Assembly: GCF_003289965.1 (NCBI RefSeq) | Contig: NZ_QMBQ01000001.1 | Coordinates: 434,001-498,000, forward strand | Direction: 5' to 3' | Length of the DNA stretch: 64,000 nucleotides | Origin: Mesorhizobium atlanticum | GTDB lineage: Bacteria; Pseudomonadota; Alphaproteobacteria; Rhizobiales; Rhizobiaceae | Part shown: one piece after another, positions 40,785 to 49,950 of the stretch | Position numbering within the stretch: the stretch's first letter is position 1 | How the letters are laid out: each line of letters starts with the position of its first letter | Position numbers and translations under genes: made by a program | The notes under the pieces: model-generated | Databases searched by the model: none | Told to the model about the DNA's origin: nothing | Seen by the model: the letters and a program-made list of their open reading frames with translations, nothing else

Positions 40785-42338
40785 TCAGCCCTTGCCGACT
40801 GGCAGCGCGACGAAGCGGTTCGAGTCGTCGCGGGTGATCTGCATCAGCACGGCCTTGCGGCCAGCCTTGGCTGCATCGGTCATCGCCTTGGAGACGTCGT
40901 CGGTGGTGTTCACCTCGTTCGAATTGATTGAGGTGATGACGTCGCCGGGCTGGATGCCGCGGTCGGCCGCGTCGCCGTCGGGATCGACATCGGTGACCAC
41001 GAGGCCCTTGCCCTTCTCCGCCTTGGTGACGGTCAGGCCGAGATCGGCCAGCGTGTCGGCCTTGGCGGCGGGCGCCGACTGCTTGCTGCTGCCGTCGTTC
41101 GAGGCCTGCTTGTCGCTCGACGGCAGCGTGCCGAGGTCGACCTTGACCGTCTCGTTCTTGCCGTTGCGCCAGACGGTGACGTCCACCGACTTGCCCGGCG
41201 CGAACGCACCGATCATGCGGGCGAGCTCCTTCGGCGAGGCGACATCCTTGCCGTCGACCTGGGTGATGACGTCACCGGCGACGATGCCCGCCTTCTTGCC
41301 CGGCCCGCCATCCTGGGCGCTCGACACCAGCGCGCCCTTGTCCGACTTCAGGCCGAGCGATTCGGCGATATCGGAGGTGACCGGCTGGATCTCGACACCG
41401 AGCCAGCCGCGCTGGACCGAGCCGCTCTTCATCAGGTCCTGGACGACCTGCTTGGCGGTCGAGGCCGGGATGTCGAAGGCAATGCCGACGCTGCCGCCCG
41501 ACGGCGAGAAGATGGCGGTGTTGATGCCGATCACCTGGCCGTTGAGATTGAAGGTCGGGCCGCCCGAATTGCCGCGGTTGACCGAAGCGTCGATCTGGAT
41601 GAAGTCGTCATAGGGGCCGGCGCCGATGTCGCGGCCGCGGGCCGAGACGATGCCCGCCGTGACGGTGCCGCCAAGGCCGAACGGATTGCCGACGGCAACC
41701 ACCCAGTCGCCGATGCGGATCTTGGAATCGTCGGCGAAGTCGACATAGGTGAACTTGTTGCCGCCGCCATCGACCTTGAGCACGGCGAGGTCGGTGCGCG
41801 GATCGGTGCCGATCAGCTTGGCGTCCAGCTCCTTGCCGTCATTGGTGACGACCGTGAAGTCCGAGCCTTCCGACACGACATGGTTGTTGGTGACGAGATA
41901 GCCATCCTCCGAGATGAAGAAGCCCGAGCCCTGGGCAACCGGACGTGGCTCGCCATTGCCGTGGTTGCGGTGGTTGAACGGGCGCATGCCGAACTGCTGG
42001 CCACCCTGGTCGCCGAAGCCGCGGAACTCCTTGAAGAAGCGGCGCAGCTGCGGATTGTCGGGCAGGTTGTCGAAACCGTTCTGGTCGTCGGAGCCGTCAT
42101 CGGCCGTCGGCTGGATCTTGGCCTTGACCTTGACGCTGACCACCGCCGGCGAGACGTGCTCGACGACATCGGCGAAGCTCGGCACCTGCGGGGCTTCCAC
42201 GCGCACGGCATCGGCCAGCACGGGGGCGGTGCCGGTTGCGAGCATGCCCGCGCCGACGGTGCCGACAATCGCCAGGGAAGCGACGGCGGCCATCAGGCGC
42301 TTTCGGGTGCGGGAATATGAATTGGGGGCAATATTCAT
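40785..42338 (-). CDS. degP: Periplasmic serine protease/chaperone DegP (HtrA, Do family)
   Basis: A 517-residue protein. An N-terminal basic region and hydrophobic segment (LMAAVASLAIVGTVGAGML) act as signal peptide. The trypsin-like domain has the His in DGYLVTNNHVVSEG, Asp in DPRTDLAVLKVDG and Ser in SVNRGNSGGPTFN. Two PDZ domains follow (RGWLGVEIQPV ... and a second in the last 120 residues, LGLTVTKAEKGKGLVVTDVD). It degrades or refolds damaged envelope proteins. It is first in the run with a two-component system and glnE, separated from the regulator by two hairpins. ATG 42338. Confidence 0.95.
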   Translation of the reverse strand: MNIAPNSYSRTRKRLMAAVASLAIVGTVGAGMLATGTAPVLADAVRVEAPQVPSFADVVEHVSPAVVSVKVKAKIQPTADDGSDDQNGFDNLPDNPQLRRFFKEFRGFGDQGGQQFGMRPFNHRNHGNGEPRPVAQGSGFFISEDGYLVTNNHVVSEGSDFTVVTNDGKELDAKLIGTDPRTDLAVLKVDGGGNKFTYVDFADDSKIRIGDWVVAVGNPFGLGGTVTAGIVSARGRDIGAGPYDDFIQIDASVNRGNSGGPTFNLNGQVIGINTAIFSPSGGSVGIAFDIPASTAKQVVQDLMKSGSVQRGWLGVEIQPVTSDIAESLGLKSDKGALVSSAQDGGPGKKAGIVAGDVITQVDGKDVASPKELARMIGAFAPGKSVDVTVWRNGKNETVKVDLGTLPSSDKQASNDGSSKQSAPAAKADTLADLGLTVTKAEKGKGLVVTDVDPDGDAADRGIQPGDVITSINSNEVNTTDDVSKAMTDAAKAGRKAVLMQITRDDSNRFVALPVGKG

Positions 42339-42510
42339 GGGGTCTCGTTTCCTCTTTCGACGTGGATGCGCTCAGGCGAAGCATCCTCGGGCAAGAGGAT
42401 TAGAGAGCCGCACATTACGGCGCCATTTCCGATACATGAAAGTTTTGTAATGTTGGGGATTGGCGACCTCAGAAGCGATTGAAGCCAATCACCAAGGTCC
42501 GCGACGGCGC

Positions 42511-42972
42511 TCAGTCGCGCAGCATCTTATCCAGCGCCGCCTGCTCTTCGGCCGAAAGCGCCGACGATGCCGGCCGGCGCGAGCGGGCGCTGAGCACGAT
42601 GAAGAGGCCGCCGGCCAGAAGCAGGAGCACCGGCGTGGCCCACAGAAGCGCGTTGCGCGGGCTGAAGCGCGGCTTCAAGAGCACGAACTCGCCATAGCGC
42701 GAGACGATATAGTCCATCACCTGCTGGTCGGTGTCGCCGGCGACGAGGCGCTGGCGCACGAGGATGCGCAGATCGCGGGCGAGATCTGCATCGGATTCGT
42801 CGATCGACTGGTTCTGGCAGACCATGCAGCGCAGGCCTTCCGACAGCGCACGCGCCCTCGCCTCCAATGCCTTGTCCTGCAACACTTCATCAGGCTTCAC
42901 CGCCTGCGCGGCGCCCGTAAACGCAAGGGCGAGCAGAAGGACCAGCGAGGCGAGCGAAAACCTTGCCCTCAT
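42511..42972 (-). CDS. ccmH: Cytochrome c-type biogenesis protein CcmH (CycL)
   Basis: A 153-residue protein with a signal peptide (RFSLASLVLLLALAFTGAA, cleavage after QA), a periplasmic domain with the thiol-redox motif RCMVCQNQSI (C-x-x-C), and one C-terminal membrane helix (ALLWATPVLLLLAGGLFIVL). It reduces the apocytochrome haem-binding cysteines before haem attachment. ATG 42972 overlaps the ccmF stop (ATGA), which fixes the start; the longer open frame reads into ccmF. Last gene of ccmI-ccmE-ccmF-ccmH. Confidence 0.95.
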   Translation of the reverse strand: MRARFSLASLVLLLALAFTGAAQAVKPDEVLQDKALEARARALSEGLRCMVCQNQSIDESDADLARDLRILVRQRLVAGDTDQQVMDYIVSRYGEFVLLKPRFSPRNALLWATPVLLLLAGGLFIVLSARSRRPASSALSAEEQAALDKMLRD

Positions 42973-44954
42973 GTCGGGCTCGCCAACGCGGTGGCCGGCT
43001 TGCGGCGCCGCGCGGGCGCGCCGACACGCAGGCGGCGGTCGGCCAGCGACATGGCCGCGCCCGCCATCATCACCAGCCCGCCGCCCCAGATCAGCGTCAC
43101 CAGCGGCTTCCACCAGAGGCGCACCACGACGGAGCCGTCATTGCCCTCGTCACCGAGCGACAGATAAAGCTGGCTCAAGCCGAGCGTCCTGATGCCGGAC
43201 TCGGTCGTTGCCGTCTGCCGGGCCTGAAAGAAGCGTTTTGCCGAAGAGATCTCGCCACTGGCATTTCCGTCTGCGCCGATCAGCAGGAAGCGGGCGCGAT
43301 CCTCGGTGAAGTTCGGACCTTTCTGCGGAAAAAGCCCTTCGAAGCGCAGCGTGTGGCCGGAGAGCTCCACCGTCTCACCAGGCCGCATGGTGAGGATTTT
43401 TTCGCTGCCGAAGCAGAGCGTGCCAACGATGCCGAGCAGGGTCAACCCAAGGCCAAGATGGGCCAGCGCGGTGCCGAAAACCGAGCGCGGCAGGCCGGCG
43501 AAACGGCGAAGCATGATGGCCGGCGCCGCCGAGCCGGCGCCCGATTTGACGGCAAGGTCGGTCAGCGCCCCCGTGATCAGCCAGACAGCGAGGCCGACAC
43601 CAAGCGCGGCGAAAACCGAGGCGCCGTCGATGAACAGGCCGGTGACCAGCATCGCGGCGATCGCCAGGGCGAAGGCCGCCATCAGCCGATGCGAGGCGGC
43701 AATCACATCACCGCGCTTCCAGGCGAGCAGCGGGCCGAACGGCACGATCGCCAGCAGCGGCAGCATCAGCGGGCCGAAAGTCAGGTCGAAAAAGGGCGCG
43801 CCGACCGAGATCTTGCCACCCGTGAGCGCTTCTAGCGCCAGCGGGTAGAGCGTGCCGACCAGCACCGTCGCGGTGGCCGTGGTGAGAAAGAGGTTGTTGA
43901 GGACCAGCGCGCCCTCGCGCGAGATCGGATGGAACAGGCCGCCGGCTGTCAGGCTGGATGCGCGCAGCGCAAACAGCGCCAACGAGCCGCCGATGAACAG
44001 CGTCAGAATGCACAGGATGAAGACGCCGCGCGCCGGATCGGTGGCGAAGGCGTGCACGGAGGTCAGCACGCCCGACCGCACCAGGAAAGTGCCGAGCAGC
44101 GACAGCGAGAAAGTGAGGATGGCAAGCAGCAGCGTCCAGATCTTCAACGCCGAGCGCTTCTCCATGACGATGGCCGAATGGAGCAGCGCGGTGCCGGCAA
44201 GCCAGGGCATGAAGGAGGCGTTCTCGACCGGATCCCAGAACCAGAAGCCGCCCCATCCGAGCTCGTAATAGGCCCAGTAGGAACCCATGGCGATGCCGCC
44301 GGTGAGGAACATCCAGGCGACCAGCGTCCACGGCCGCACCCAGCGCGCCCAGGAGGCGTCGATGCGCCCCTCGATCAGGGCCGCGACCGAGAAGGAAAAG
44401 CAGACCGAGAAGCCGACATAGCCGAGATAAAGCAGCGGCGGGTGGATGGCGAGGCCAAGGTCCTGCAGGACCGGGTTGAGGTCGCGCCCCTCGACCGGCG
44501 CCGGATTGAGGCGGATGAACGGGTTGGAGGTCGTCAGGATGAACAGGAAGAAGGCCGCGCCGATCATGCCCTGCACGGCCAGGACATTGGCCTTGAGCGT
44601 CGCCGGCAGATTGTTGCCGAAGACGGCGACGAGCGCGCCGAAGAAGGTCAGTATCAGCACCCACAGCAGCATCGAGCCTTCGTGGTTTCCCCAGGTGCCG
44701 GTGATCTTGTAGATCATCGGCTGCAGCGAATGGGAATTCTCCCACACGTTCGCCACCGAGAAATCCGAGCCGGCATAGGCGCTTGCAAGGGCCGCGAAGG
44801 ACAGCGCCGTCAGCGCGAAGCCGGTGACGGTCACCGGACCGCCGACCGCCATCAGCCGCTGATTGCCGGTGCGGGCGCCGACCAGCGGCACCAGCATCTG
44901 CACCAGCGACAGCGCGAAGGCGAGCACGAGGGCGAAATGTCCGGTCTCAACCAT
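42969..44954 (-). CDS. ccmF: Haem lyase subunit CcmF (CycK)
   Basis: A 661-residue inner-membrane protein with about 14 helices. The WWD haem-handling motif is visible in ELGWGGFWFWDPVENASFMP, with haem-ligand His residues in AIHPPLLYLGYVG and TALLHSAIVMEK. It joins haem from holo-CcmE to apocytochrome c. Its start overlaps the ccmE stop by one base (taATG) and its stop overlaps ccmH, so translation is coupled across the operon. Confidence 0.96.
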   Translation of the reverse strand: MVETGHFALVLAFALSLVQMLVPLVGARTGNQRLMAVGGPVTVTGFALTALSFAALASAYAGSDFSVANVWENSHSLQPMIYKITGTWGNHEGSMLLWVLILTFFGALVAVFGNNLPATLKANVLAVQGMIGAAFFLFILTTSNPFIRLNPAPVEGRDLNPVLQDLGLAIHPPLLYLGYVGFSVCFSFSVAALIEGRIDASWARWVRPWTLVAWMFLTGGIAMGSYWAYYELGWGGFWFWDPVENASFMPWLAGTALLHSAIVMEKRSALKIWTLLLAILTFSLSLLGTFLVRSGVLTSVHAFATDPARGVFILCILTLFIGGSLALFALRASSLTAGGLFHPISREGALVLNNLFLTTATATVLVGTLYPLALEALTGGKISVGAPFFDLTFGPLMLPLLAIVPFGPLLAWKRGDVIAASHRLMAAFALAIAAMLVTGLFIDGASVFAALGVGLAVWLITGALTDLAVKSGAGSAAPAIMLRRFAGLPRSVFGTALAHLGLGLTLLGIVGTLCFGSEKILTMRPGETVELSGHTLRFEGLFPQKGPNFTEDRARFLLIGADGNASGEISSAKRFFQARQTATTESGIRTLGLSQLYLSLGDEGNDGSVVVRLWWKPLVTLIWGGGLVMMAGAAMSLADRRLRVGAPARRRKPATALASPT

Positions 44955-45397
44955 TATTGGCTCTTGCTTTCCACCCAGACGCCCTTGGCCTTCAGGCCAT
45001 CGGCGACCTCCTTCGGCATATAGCGCTCATCATGCTTGGCCAAGACGCTGTCGGCGACGAAAACCCCGTCCGGACCGAAAGCGCCCTCGGTGATGACGCC
45101 CTGCCCCTCGCGGAAGAGATCGGGCAAAATGCCGGTATAGGTCACCTTGACCGATTTCTGCGTATCGGTAACCGAGAAGGCGACGGTTGCGCCGCTGCCG
45201 CGCACGACGGTGCCGTTTTCAACGAGGCCGCCAAGGCGGATGCGCTGTCCGGGCTGGACGCTTGCCGTTGCCAGCTCTGCCGGCATGTAGAAATAGGAGG
45301 CCTTCTGGCCAAGCGCGTAGAAGGTCAGTCCGGCGGCCGCGGCGAGGAAAGCCAGCCCCGCCACGATCACCGACAGTCGCTTCTGCTTGCGCGTCAT
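44954..45397 (-). CDS. ccmE: Haem chaperone CcmE (CycJ)
   Basis: A 147-residue protein: a basic start (MTRKQKRL), one membrane anchor ([20 protein letters not shown]) and an OB-fold periplasmic domain ([35 protein letters not shown]). The conserved haem-binding His is in [13 protein letters not shown], with the flanking Tyr. It takes haem from CcmC and delivers it to CcmF. It starts 4 bp after the ccmI stop. Confidence 0.96.
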   Translation of the reverse strand: MTRKQKRLSVIVAGLAFLAAAAGLTFYALGQKASYFYMPAELATASVQPGQRIRLGGLVENGTVVRGSGATVAFSVTDTQKSVKVTYTGILPDLFREGQGVITEGAFGPDGVFVADSVLAKHDERYMPKEVADGLKAKGVWVESKSQ

Positions 45398-45401
45398 TGC
45401 C

Positions 45402-46538
45402 TTACTCCGTCGCCGTCACGCCGAGGGAGGCGGCGAAGGCGGTGAACTTCTTGGCTTGCTCGCTGTCGGCCCCAAAGGCGGCGACAGCGCGGCCGAGCGC
45501 CTCGCGCGCCTGATCGGTCTTGCCGAGCACGGCATAGGAACGAATGAGGCGCATCCATCCTTCCTCGTCACGGGGGTTCTGCTTCAATTTGTCGTCGAGG
45601 CCCGCGACCATGGTTTCGATCATCGCCTGCCGGTCCTGCGGCGACATCTGCTGCGCGGCTTCCATTTGCTGTGCATCCGGCCCGCTCGCCGGCGCGCCCG
45701 CCGCGACCGCCGGCTGGCCAGCCTCGGCAAGCGCCTGCTGGACGGCGCTGCGCCAGGGCGAATCCGGCGGAAGCTGGCCGAGCATCTTTTGCCAGGCGGC
45801 GACCGCCTCGTCCTTCCTGCCTTCCTGGGCAAGGCCTACGGCCAGGTAGAAATTCGCCTTGGCATTGGCCGGATCGAGCTTGAGAGCCGCCTCGAAGGCA
45901 TTTTGGGCGTCGGCCGAAACGATGCCGCCCGCGGCGCTGGCAATCGCCTCGCCAAGGCCTGACCGGCGCACCGCGCTGTCGCCGTCGAGGCGAATGGCGT
46001 TGCGATAGGCGGTTATCGCGTCGGGAAAACGCTGCAGTCGAAGATAGATCGGTGCCAGCACGTCCCAACCCTTGCCGTCCGACGGATTGGCGGCAAGGTG
46101 TGCTTCGGCGCGTGCGACCAGCTCGTCGACCGAGGAATCGGCAGGATTCTTGGCGAGACGTTCGGCCAGAGGCTGCGAGGGCAGATCGGGAGAGCCGAGC
46201 ACGCCGTACAGGCCCCAGCTCAGCAGCGGCACGGCAAGCACGGCCAGGCTGGCGACCAACCTGATGCCGCGGGAGGAGCCGGGGCTGGCGGAGCCCGGCC
46301 GCTCGGTCGCGCCGAGACGAAGGATGCGGCGGCCGATTTCGGCGCGCGCCTCCTCAGCCTCGCCCGGCTGGATCAGGCCGCGCGCCACGTCGCGATCCAA
46401 TTCGGAAAGCTGGTCGCGATAGACTTCGAGGTCGTGATCGCCGGCCGGCGACGTGCCCCTTATGCCGCCGGTAAGCGGCAACAGCACCGCCAGGCTGGCG
46501 CCCAGCGTAAGGATTGCGGCTATGACCCAGAACAGCAT
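45402..46538 (-). CDS. ccmI: Cytochrome c-type biogenesis protein CcmI (CycH)
   Basis: A 378-residue protein. Two N-terminal helices ([20 protein letters not shown] and a second near 100-118, [20 protein letters not shown]) flank a cytoplasmic leucine-zipper-like loop ([20 protein letters not shown]). A periplasmic TPR domain follows ([40 protein letters not shown]). It is the apocytochrome c chaperone. ATG 46538 is preferred over an in-frame start 45 nt upstream because it begins at the first membrane helix. First gene of the ccmIEFH operon. Confidence 0.93.
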   Translation of the reverse strand: MLFWVIAAILTLGASLAVLLPLTGGIRGTSPAGDHDLEVYRDQLSELDRDVARGLIQPGEAEEARAEIGRRILRLGATERPGSASPGSSRGIRLVASLAVLAVPLLSWGLYGVLGSPDLPSQPLAERLAKNPADSSVDELVARAEAHLAANPSDGKGWDVLAPIYLRLQRFPDAITAYRNAIRLDGDSAVRRSGLGEAIASAAGGIVSADAQNAFEAALKLDPANAKANFYLAVGLAQEGRKDEAVAAWQKMLGQLPPDSPWRSAVQQALAEAGQPAVAAGAPASGPDAQQMEAAQQMSPQDRQAMIETMVAGLDDKLKQNPRDEEGWMRLIRSYAVLGKTDQAREALGRAVAAFGADSEQAKKFTAFAASLGVTATE

Positions 46539-46668
46539 GGCTCTTCCAATAACGGCAGAGCCCTGCCCTGCCAACACGACCATCGTGCGACGCTTTGACG
46601 GCGGGAGCGCCGCCCGGCCTTGATCGACGTCAAGCCGAACGAATAATTAGGCTGGCGCGCCTTGTCTT

Positions 46669-47106
46669 CTAGGTCAGCGGCGTCCAGCTGCCGTCGGCGT
46701 TGCGGCAGGCGGTGCCGCGCGCGGTGACGCCCGCGCCGCCGGTGAAGACAGTGTGGGTATACTGGCGGCAATCCTGGGAGCCGACCCGATAAGGCTGGGC
46801 CGCGACCACCTCGCCATAATGCGAAGCGTTGTCGCCCTTCCATGTCACCTTCTGGCCGCTGGTGTTATACTCCAGCGCCTTGTACTCCGCCTCCAGCCCC
46901 TTGCGCTTTTCGGCATCGCTCAGGCCCGAGCCGATCGATCCGCCGATAAGCCCGCCATTCATCGCCGAGACGATGCTGGTCGACACCTTGCCACCGGACG
47001 GCGGCGTCGAAACAGGCGTGACCGGAGAGGTTGGACCGCCCCTGCTGAGTGTCGTGCAGCCGGAAACGGCGAGCAGGGCGGAAACGAGCGCGACGCGGAT
47101 CTTCAT
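46669..47106 (-). CDS. Outer-membrane lipoprotein of the 17-kDa surface antigen type
   Basis: A 145-residue lipoprotein with lipobox LLAVSGC (Cys 17) and second residue Thr, so it is expected in the outer membrane. A Gly-rich zipper (MNGGLIGGSIGSGL) follows, then the RT0821/Lpp0805-type C-terminal domain (YNTSGQKVTWKGDNASHYGE, GSQDCRQYTHTVFTGG, ACRNADGSWTPL). Role in the envelope is unknown. Its ATG overlaps the stop of a 56-codon frame that itself overlaps the feuQ stop, so it may be transcribed with feuPQ. Confidence 0.85.
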   Translation of the reverse strand: MKIRVALVSALLAVSGCTTLSRGGPTSPVTPVSTPPSGGKVSTSIVSAMNGGLIGGSIGSGLSDAEKRKGLEAEYKALEYNTSGQKVTWKGDNASHYGEVVAAQPYRVGSQDCRQYTHTVFTGGAGVTARGTACRNADGSWTPLT

Positions 47107-47273
47107 GCCAACAACCGGTTCTCTTGAGCAGGATGAGCTTCTTGAGCGAAATGGACTTCTTGAGAGGGATGGATTGGGGGCCGCGCCATCAGGGAAGCAT
47201 CCTGGCCATAGTGTTGATATTTGTCGGAAATTTGGCCGTCAGCCACTGCTCGCAAATCGATAAAAAACATCAT
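47103..47273 (-). CDS. Possible 56-residue coupled gene between feuQ and the lipoprotein gene
   Basis: The frame starts with ATG 47273, overlapping the feuQ stop (ATGA), and ends with TGA overlapping the lipoprotein ATG (ATGA), exactly bridging the gap. The product begins MMFFIDLRAVADGQISDKYQ. Near its end three 18-nt tandem units encode HPSQEV, HFAQEA and HPAQEN. No ribosome-binding site is needed if it is coupled to feuQ. There is no recognisable family, and the fit could be chance or only a reinitiation path. Confidence 0.35.
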   Translation of the reverse strand: MMFFIDLRAVADGQISDKYQHYGQDASLMARPPIHPSQEVHFAQEAHPAQENRLLA

Positions 47274-48658
47274 TGAAGGCTCCGCAATCTAACCACCGCC
47301 CTCAAGCCGCCCATGCCGGACCGTTCCAGCGCCAGCGAGCCTCCATACTCGTTGACGAGGTCGGCGACAATGGCAAGGCCAAGCCCGGTTCCAGGCTTCG
47401 TCTCGTCCAGTCTCTTGCCACGTTTCAACACCTCTCGCGCGCTGTCCTCGGGAATGCCCGGACCGTCATCCTCTATAACGATTTCAAACAGGTTGCCGCT
47501 TCCCGAAATAGTGGCGATCGTCACGGCAACAGCGCTCTTTGCCCATTTCATCGCATTGTCGAGCAGATTGCCGAGCAGTTCCTCGAGATCCTCGCGCTCG
47601 CCGGCAAAGACGATCTCAGCCGGCGGCAGGGACAGCGTCAGCCGCGTTTGCGGGTTGAGCTTGCGCAGAACGCGCACCATGCGCTCGACCAGCGGCGAAA
47701 CCGGCGTGCGAAAGACGACGCTGTCGCGCTGGGCGGCGACGCGGGCGCGCTGCAGGTAGTGATCGACCTGCTTCTGCATGGAAGCCGCCTGGTCGGCGAT
47801 CAGCTGGCCCTTGGCGCCGCCCAGCGCGCGGCCCTCATTGATCAGCACGGCTAGAGGCGTCTTCAGCGAATGGGCGAGATTGCCGACCTGGGTACGCGAG
47901 CGCTCGACGATGCGCCGGTTGTTCTCGATCAGCGCATTGGTCTCGTTGGCCAGCGGCTCGATCTCGGCCGGGAAGCTGCCGTCGAGACGTTGGGCCGTGC
48001 CTTCGCGCACCATGGCGAGCGCGTTGCGGACCCGGCGCAAAGGCTGGAGACCCAACAGGATGGCGATGGCGTTGATGGCGATCATGCCGACGCCGAACAG
48101 CGAGAGATAGGTGAGCAGGCGGCGCTGGAAGCTCGCGATCTCCTGCTCAAGCTCGCTGTGGTTGCCCATGACACGGAAGCGGGCGGCGCGGTTCTTGGCG
48201 TCGAGGACGAACTCGCTCTCGAACACTTCGAGCTGCTCGCCCTTGATCCCTTCCATCGAGTAGCTGCGCTGGAAGTTCGCGTTGAACGGAACCTCCGCGA
48301 CGCTTGGCGACAGGAGCGAGGTCGTCATCGAGGAGGAATGGATTTCGCCATGCACGCCTTCTGAGGCCGGCTCCACCGACCAGTACCAGCCGGAATTCGG
48401 CTCGGAGAAGCGCAGGTCGCCGAGGTCGGGGGAGCCGGTCAGCGCGCCGTTGTCGGAAATGCCGACGGAGCCGATCAGGTTGAACAGATGCGCCGAAAGC
48501 AGGCTGTCGAAACCGCGCTCGCTGGCCTGGCGGTAAAGCGTGGTGATGAGGGTGAAGATGACGACCAGCGTCAGGATCGCCCAGATGGTCGAGAAAGCGA
48601 TGACGCGGAAGGTCAGCGAGCGCGGCCAGAGCCGCAGCCTTGAAATCCACGTTCCCAT
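47270..48658 (-). CDS. feuQ: Sensor histidine kinase FeuQ
   Basis: A 462-residue PhoQ-like kinase. Helix 1 (VIAFSTIWAILTLVVIFTLI), a periplasmic domain of about 150 residues, helix 2 (LLTYLSLFGVGMIAINAIAI), HAMP, then H-box VGNLAHSLKTPLAVLINEGR (His near 264), N-box LGNLLDNAMKWAKSAV, G1 EDDGPGIPED and G2 KPGTGLGLAIVADLV. In rhizobia FeuPQ activates cyclic-glucan export (ndvA) and other envelope genes. ATG 48658 is preferred (22 bp after the feuP stop); a start 60 nt upstream would overlap feuP. Confidence 0.88.
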   Translation of the reverse strand: MGTWISRLRLWPRSLTFRVIAFSTIWAILTLVVIFTLITTLYRQASERGFDSLLSAHLFNLIGSVGISDNGALTGSPDLGDLRFSEPNSGWYWSVEPASEGVHGEIHSSSMTTSLLSPSVAEVPFNANFQRSYSMEGIKGEQLEVFESEFVLDAKNRAARFRVMGNHSELEQEIASFQRRLLTYLSLFGVGMIAINAIAILLGLQPLRRVRNALAMVREGTAQRLDGSFPAEIEPLANETNALIENNRRIVERSRTQVGNLAHSLKTPLAVLINEGRALGGAKGQLIADQAASMQKQVDHYLQRARVAAQRDSVVFRTPVSPLVERMVRVLRKLNPQTRLTLSLPPAEIVFAGEREDLEELLGNLLDNAMKWAKSAVAVTIATISGSGNLFEIVIEDDGPGIPEDSAREVLKRGKRLDETKPGTGLGLAIVADLVNEYGGSLALERSGMGGLRAVVRLRSLQ

Positions 48659-48680
48659 CGCTGGCTTCAGCGGTTCCGCG

Positions 48681-49346
48681 TCACGCCTCCGGCTCTCGCA
48701 TGCGATAGCCCATGCCACGCACGGTTTCGATCATGTCGATGCCCATCTTCTTGCGAAGCCTGCCGACAAACACCTCGATGGTGTTGGAATCGCGGTCGAA
48801 GTCCTGATCATAGAGATGCTCGACCAGCTCAGTGCGCGACACCACCTCGCCCATATGATGCATCAGATAGGCAAGCAGCCGGAACTCATGCGAGGTGAGT
48901 TTCAGCGGCACGCCGTTCACATCGGCCTTGGACGCCTTGGTGTCCAGCCGCAGCGGTCCGCAGGTGAGCTCGGACGAAGCATGGCCGGCCGCACGGCGGA
49001 TCAGCGCCCGCACCCGCGCCAGCACCTCCTCAATATGGAAGGGCTTCGTCACATAGTCGTCGGCGCCGGCGTCGATGCCGGCCACCTTGTCGCTCCAGCG
49101 GTCGCGCGCGGTCAGGATCAGCACCGGCATCTTGCGCCCTCCACGACGCCAGCGCTCCACGACGCTGATACCGTCCATCTGCGGCAGGCCGATGTCGAGC
49201 ACGACGGCATCGTAGGGCTCGGTATCGCCGAGGAAATGCCCCTCCTCGCCGTCATAGGCCCGGTCGACCACATAGCCGGCATCGACCAGCGCATCGGCCA
49301 GTTGCCGGTTGAGATCCTTGTCATCCTCGACGACGAGCACGCGCAT
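48681..49346 (-). CDS. feuP: OmpR-family response regulator FeuP
   Basis: A 221-residue regulator. N-terminal MRVLVVEDDKDLNRQLADAL with the acidic pocket, phosphoacceptor Asp in DAVVLDIGLPQMDG (near 51), Lys in YVTKPFHIEEVLAR, and a winged-helix domain with LKLTSHEFRLLAYLMHHMGE, NTIEVFVGRLRKKMG and ETVRGMGYRM. The sequence type (PhoP-like paired with a HSLKTPLAVL kinase) and its place upstream of the ccm genes fit rhizobial FeuP. ATG 49346 is directly at the conserved start. Confidence 0.9.
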   Translation of the reverse strand: MRVLVVEDDKDLNRQLADALVDAGYVVDRAYDGEEGHFLGDTEPYDAVVLDIGLPQMDGISVVERWRRGGRKMPVLILTARDRWSDKVAGIDAGADDYVTKPFHIEEVLARVRALIRRAAGHASSELTCGPLRLDTKASKADVNGVPLKLTSHEFRLLAYLMHHMGEVVSRTELVEHLYDQDFDRDSNTIEVFVGRLRKKMGIDMIETVRGMGYRMREPEA

Positions 49347-49410
49347 GGGTTGAAGCCTGTTGCTGGGTAAACGTATAGGCCGATTCCGCCGGCCTGGGAA
49401 ACGAGTGAGG

Positions 49411-49710
49411 TCAGCCCATCGGCACGACGATTTCCGAGCGGCGCGGCCGCTGACCGTCCTTGCCGGGGACGAGCACGACAATGACGCAGACCTGCTGGCC
49501 GCCCCGAGTCGCCTGCGACGCCTTGGCCAGCGTGCCGCCATTCTGCGCGGCCACCTGCTGGCCTATGGCGTAGCAATCGCCGGCGGCGAGCACCACCGGC
49601 TGATCGGCCGACGGCTCGATGACAGGCAGGGCGACCGCCTGCGACGCAAGAAGCCCGGCAGCGGCAAGCGCCAGCACTGCTTTGCGAAGATGGGAGCGGA
49701 ACGTTTTCAT
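49411..49710 (-). CDS. feuN: FeuN-like small periplasmic protein
   Basis: A 99-residue protein with signal peptide (KAVLALAAAGLLASQAVA) and a mature part holding two Cys in CYAIGQQVAAQNGGTLAKAS and GGQQVCVIVVLVPGKDGQRP, a PepSY-like half. It lies 64 bp upstream of feuP on the same strand. In S. meliloti a small periplasmic protein, FeuN, encoded just upstream of feuPQ, restrains FeuQ activity; position, size and export signal all match. ATG 49710 is at the signal-peptide start; the longer frame to 49800 is not conserved in character. Confidence 0.68.
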   Translation of the reverse strand: MKTFRSHLRKAVLALAAAGLLASQAVALPVIEPSADQPVVLAAGDCYAIGQQVAAQNGGTLAKASQATRGGQQVCVIVVLVPGKDGQRPRRSEIVVPMG

Positions 49711-49800
49711 GATCACGGTTCTAACGCATGTGTGCTGAACATGAAATGAACGGTGAACGGCCGAAAATCCATGCCCACCATTCCCCCCTGCGCGAGGCAA

Positions 49801-49853
49801 ATGAATGCACCCGCTAGACGCCAGGGCTCCCTTAGGCCCGGGTGCAAATTCAT
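49801..49853. other. Inverted repeat in the gap upstream of feuN
   Basis: atgaatgcaccc pairs with gggtgcaaattcat (two unpaired bases) across a 27-nt GC loop. It lies 91 bp upstream of feuN and 98 bp before the SnoaL-like gene. It could be a structured leader, a terminator or a binding site; nothing decides. Confidence 0.3.
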
Positions 49854-49950
49854 AGCCGGAAAATCAGTCGGCCCGCTACGTTTTTCGGGTGCGGATTCCC
49901 CGCCCGACCCTAGCTAGTGTAGAAACGCCGGAGGACCATAGGAGCATGCT

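Noticed and set aside
47120..47175. Three 18-nt units considered as a CRISPR-like or regulatory array
   Set aside because: Too few and too short, with no spacers; better explained as a tandem repeat in a short coding frame.
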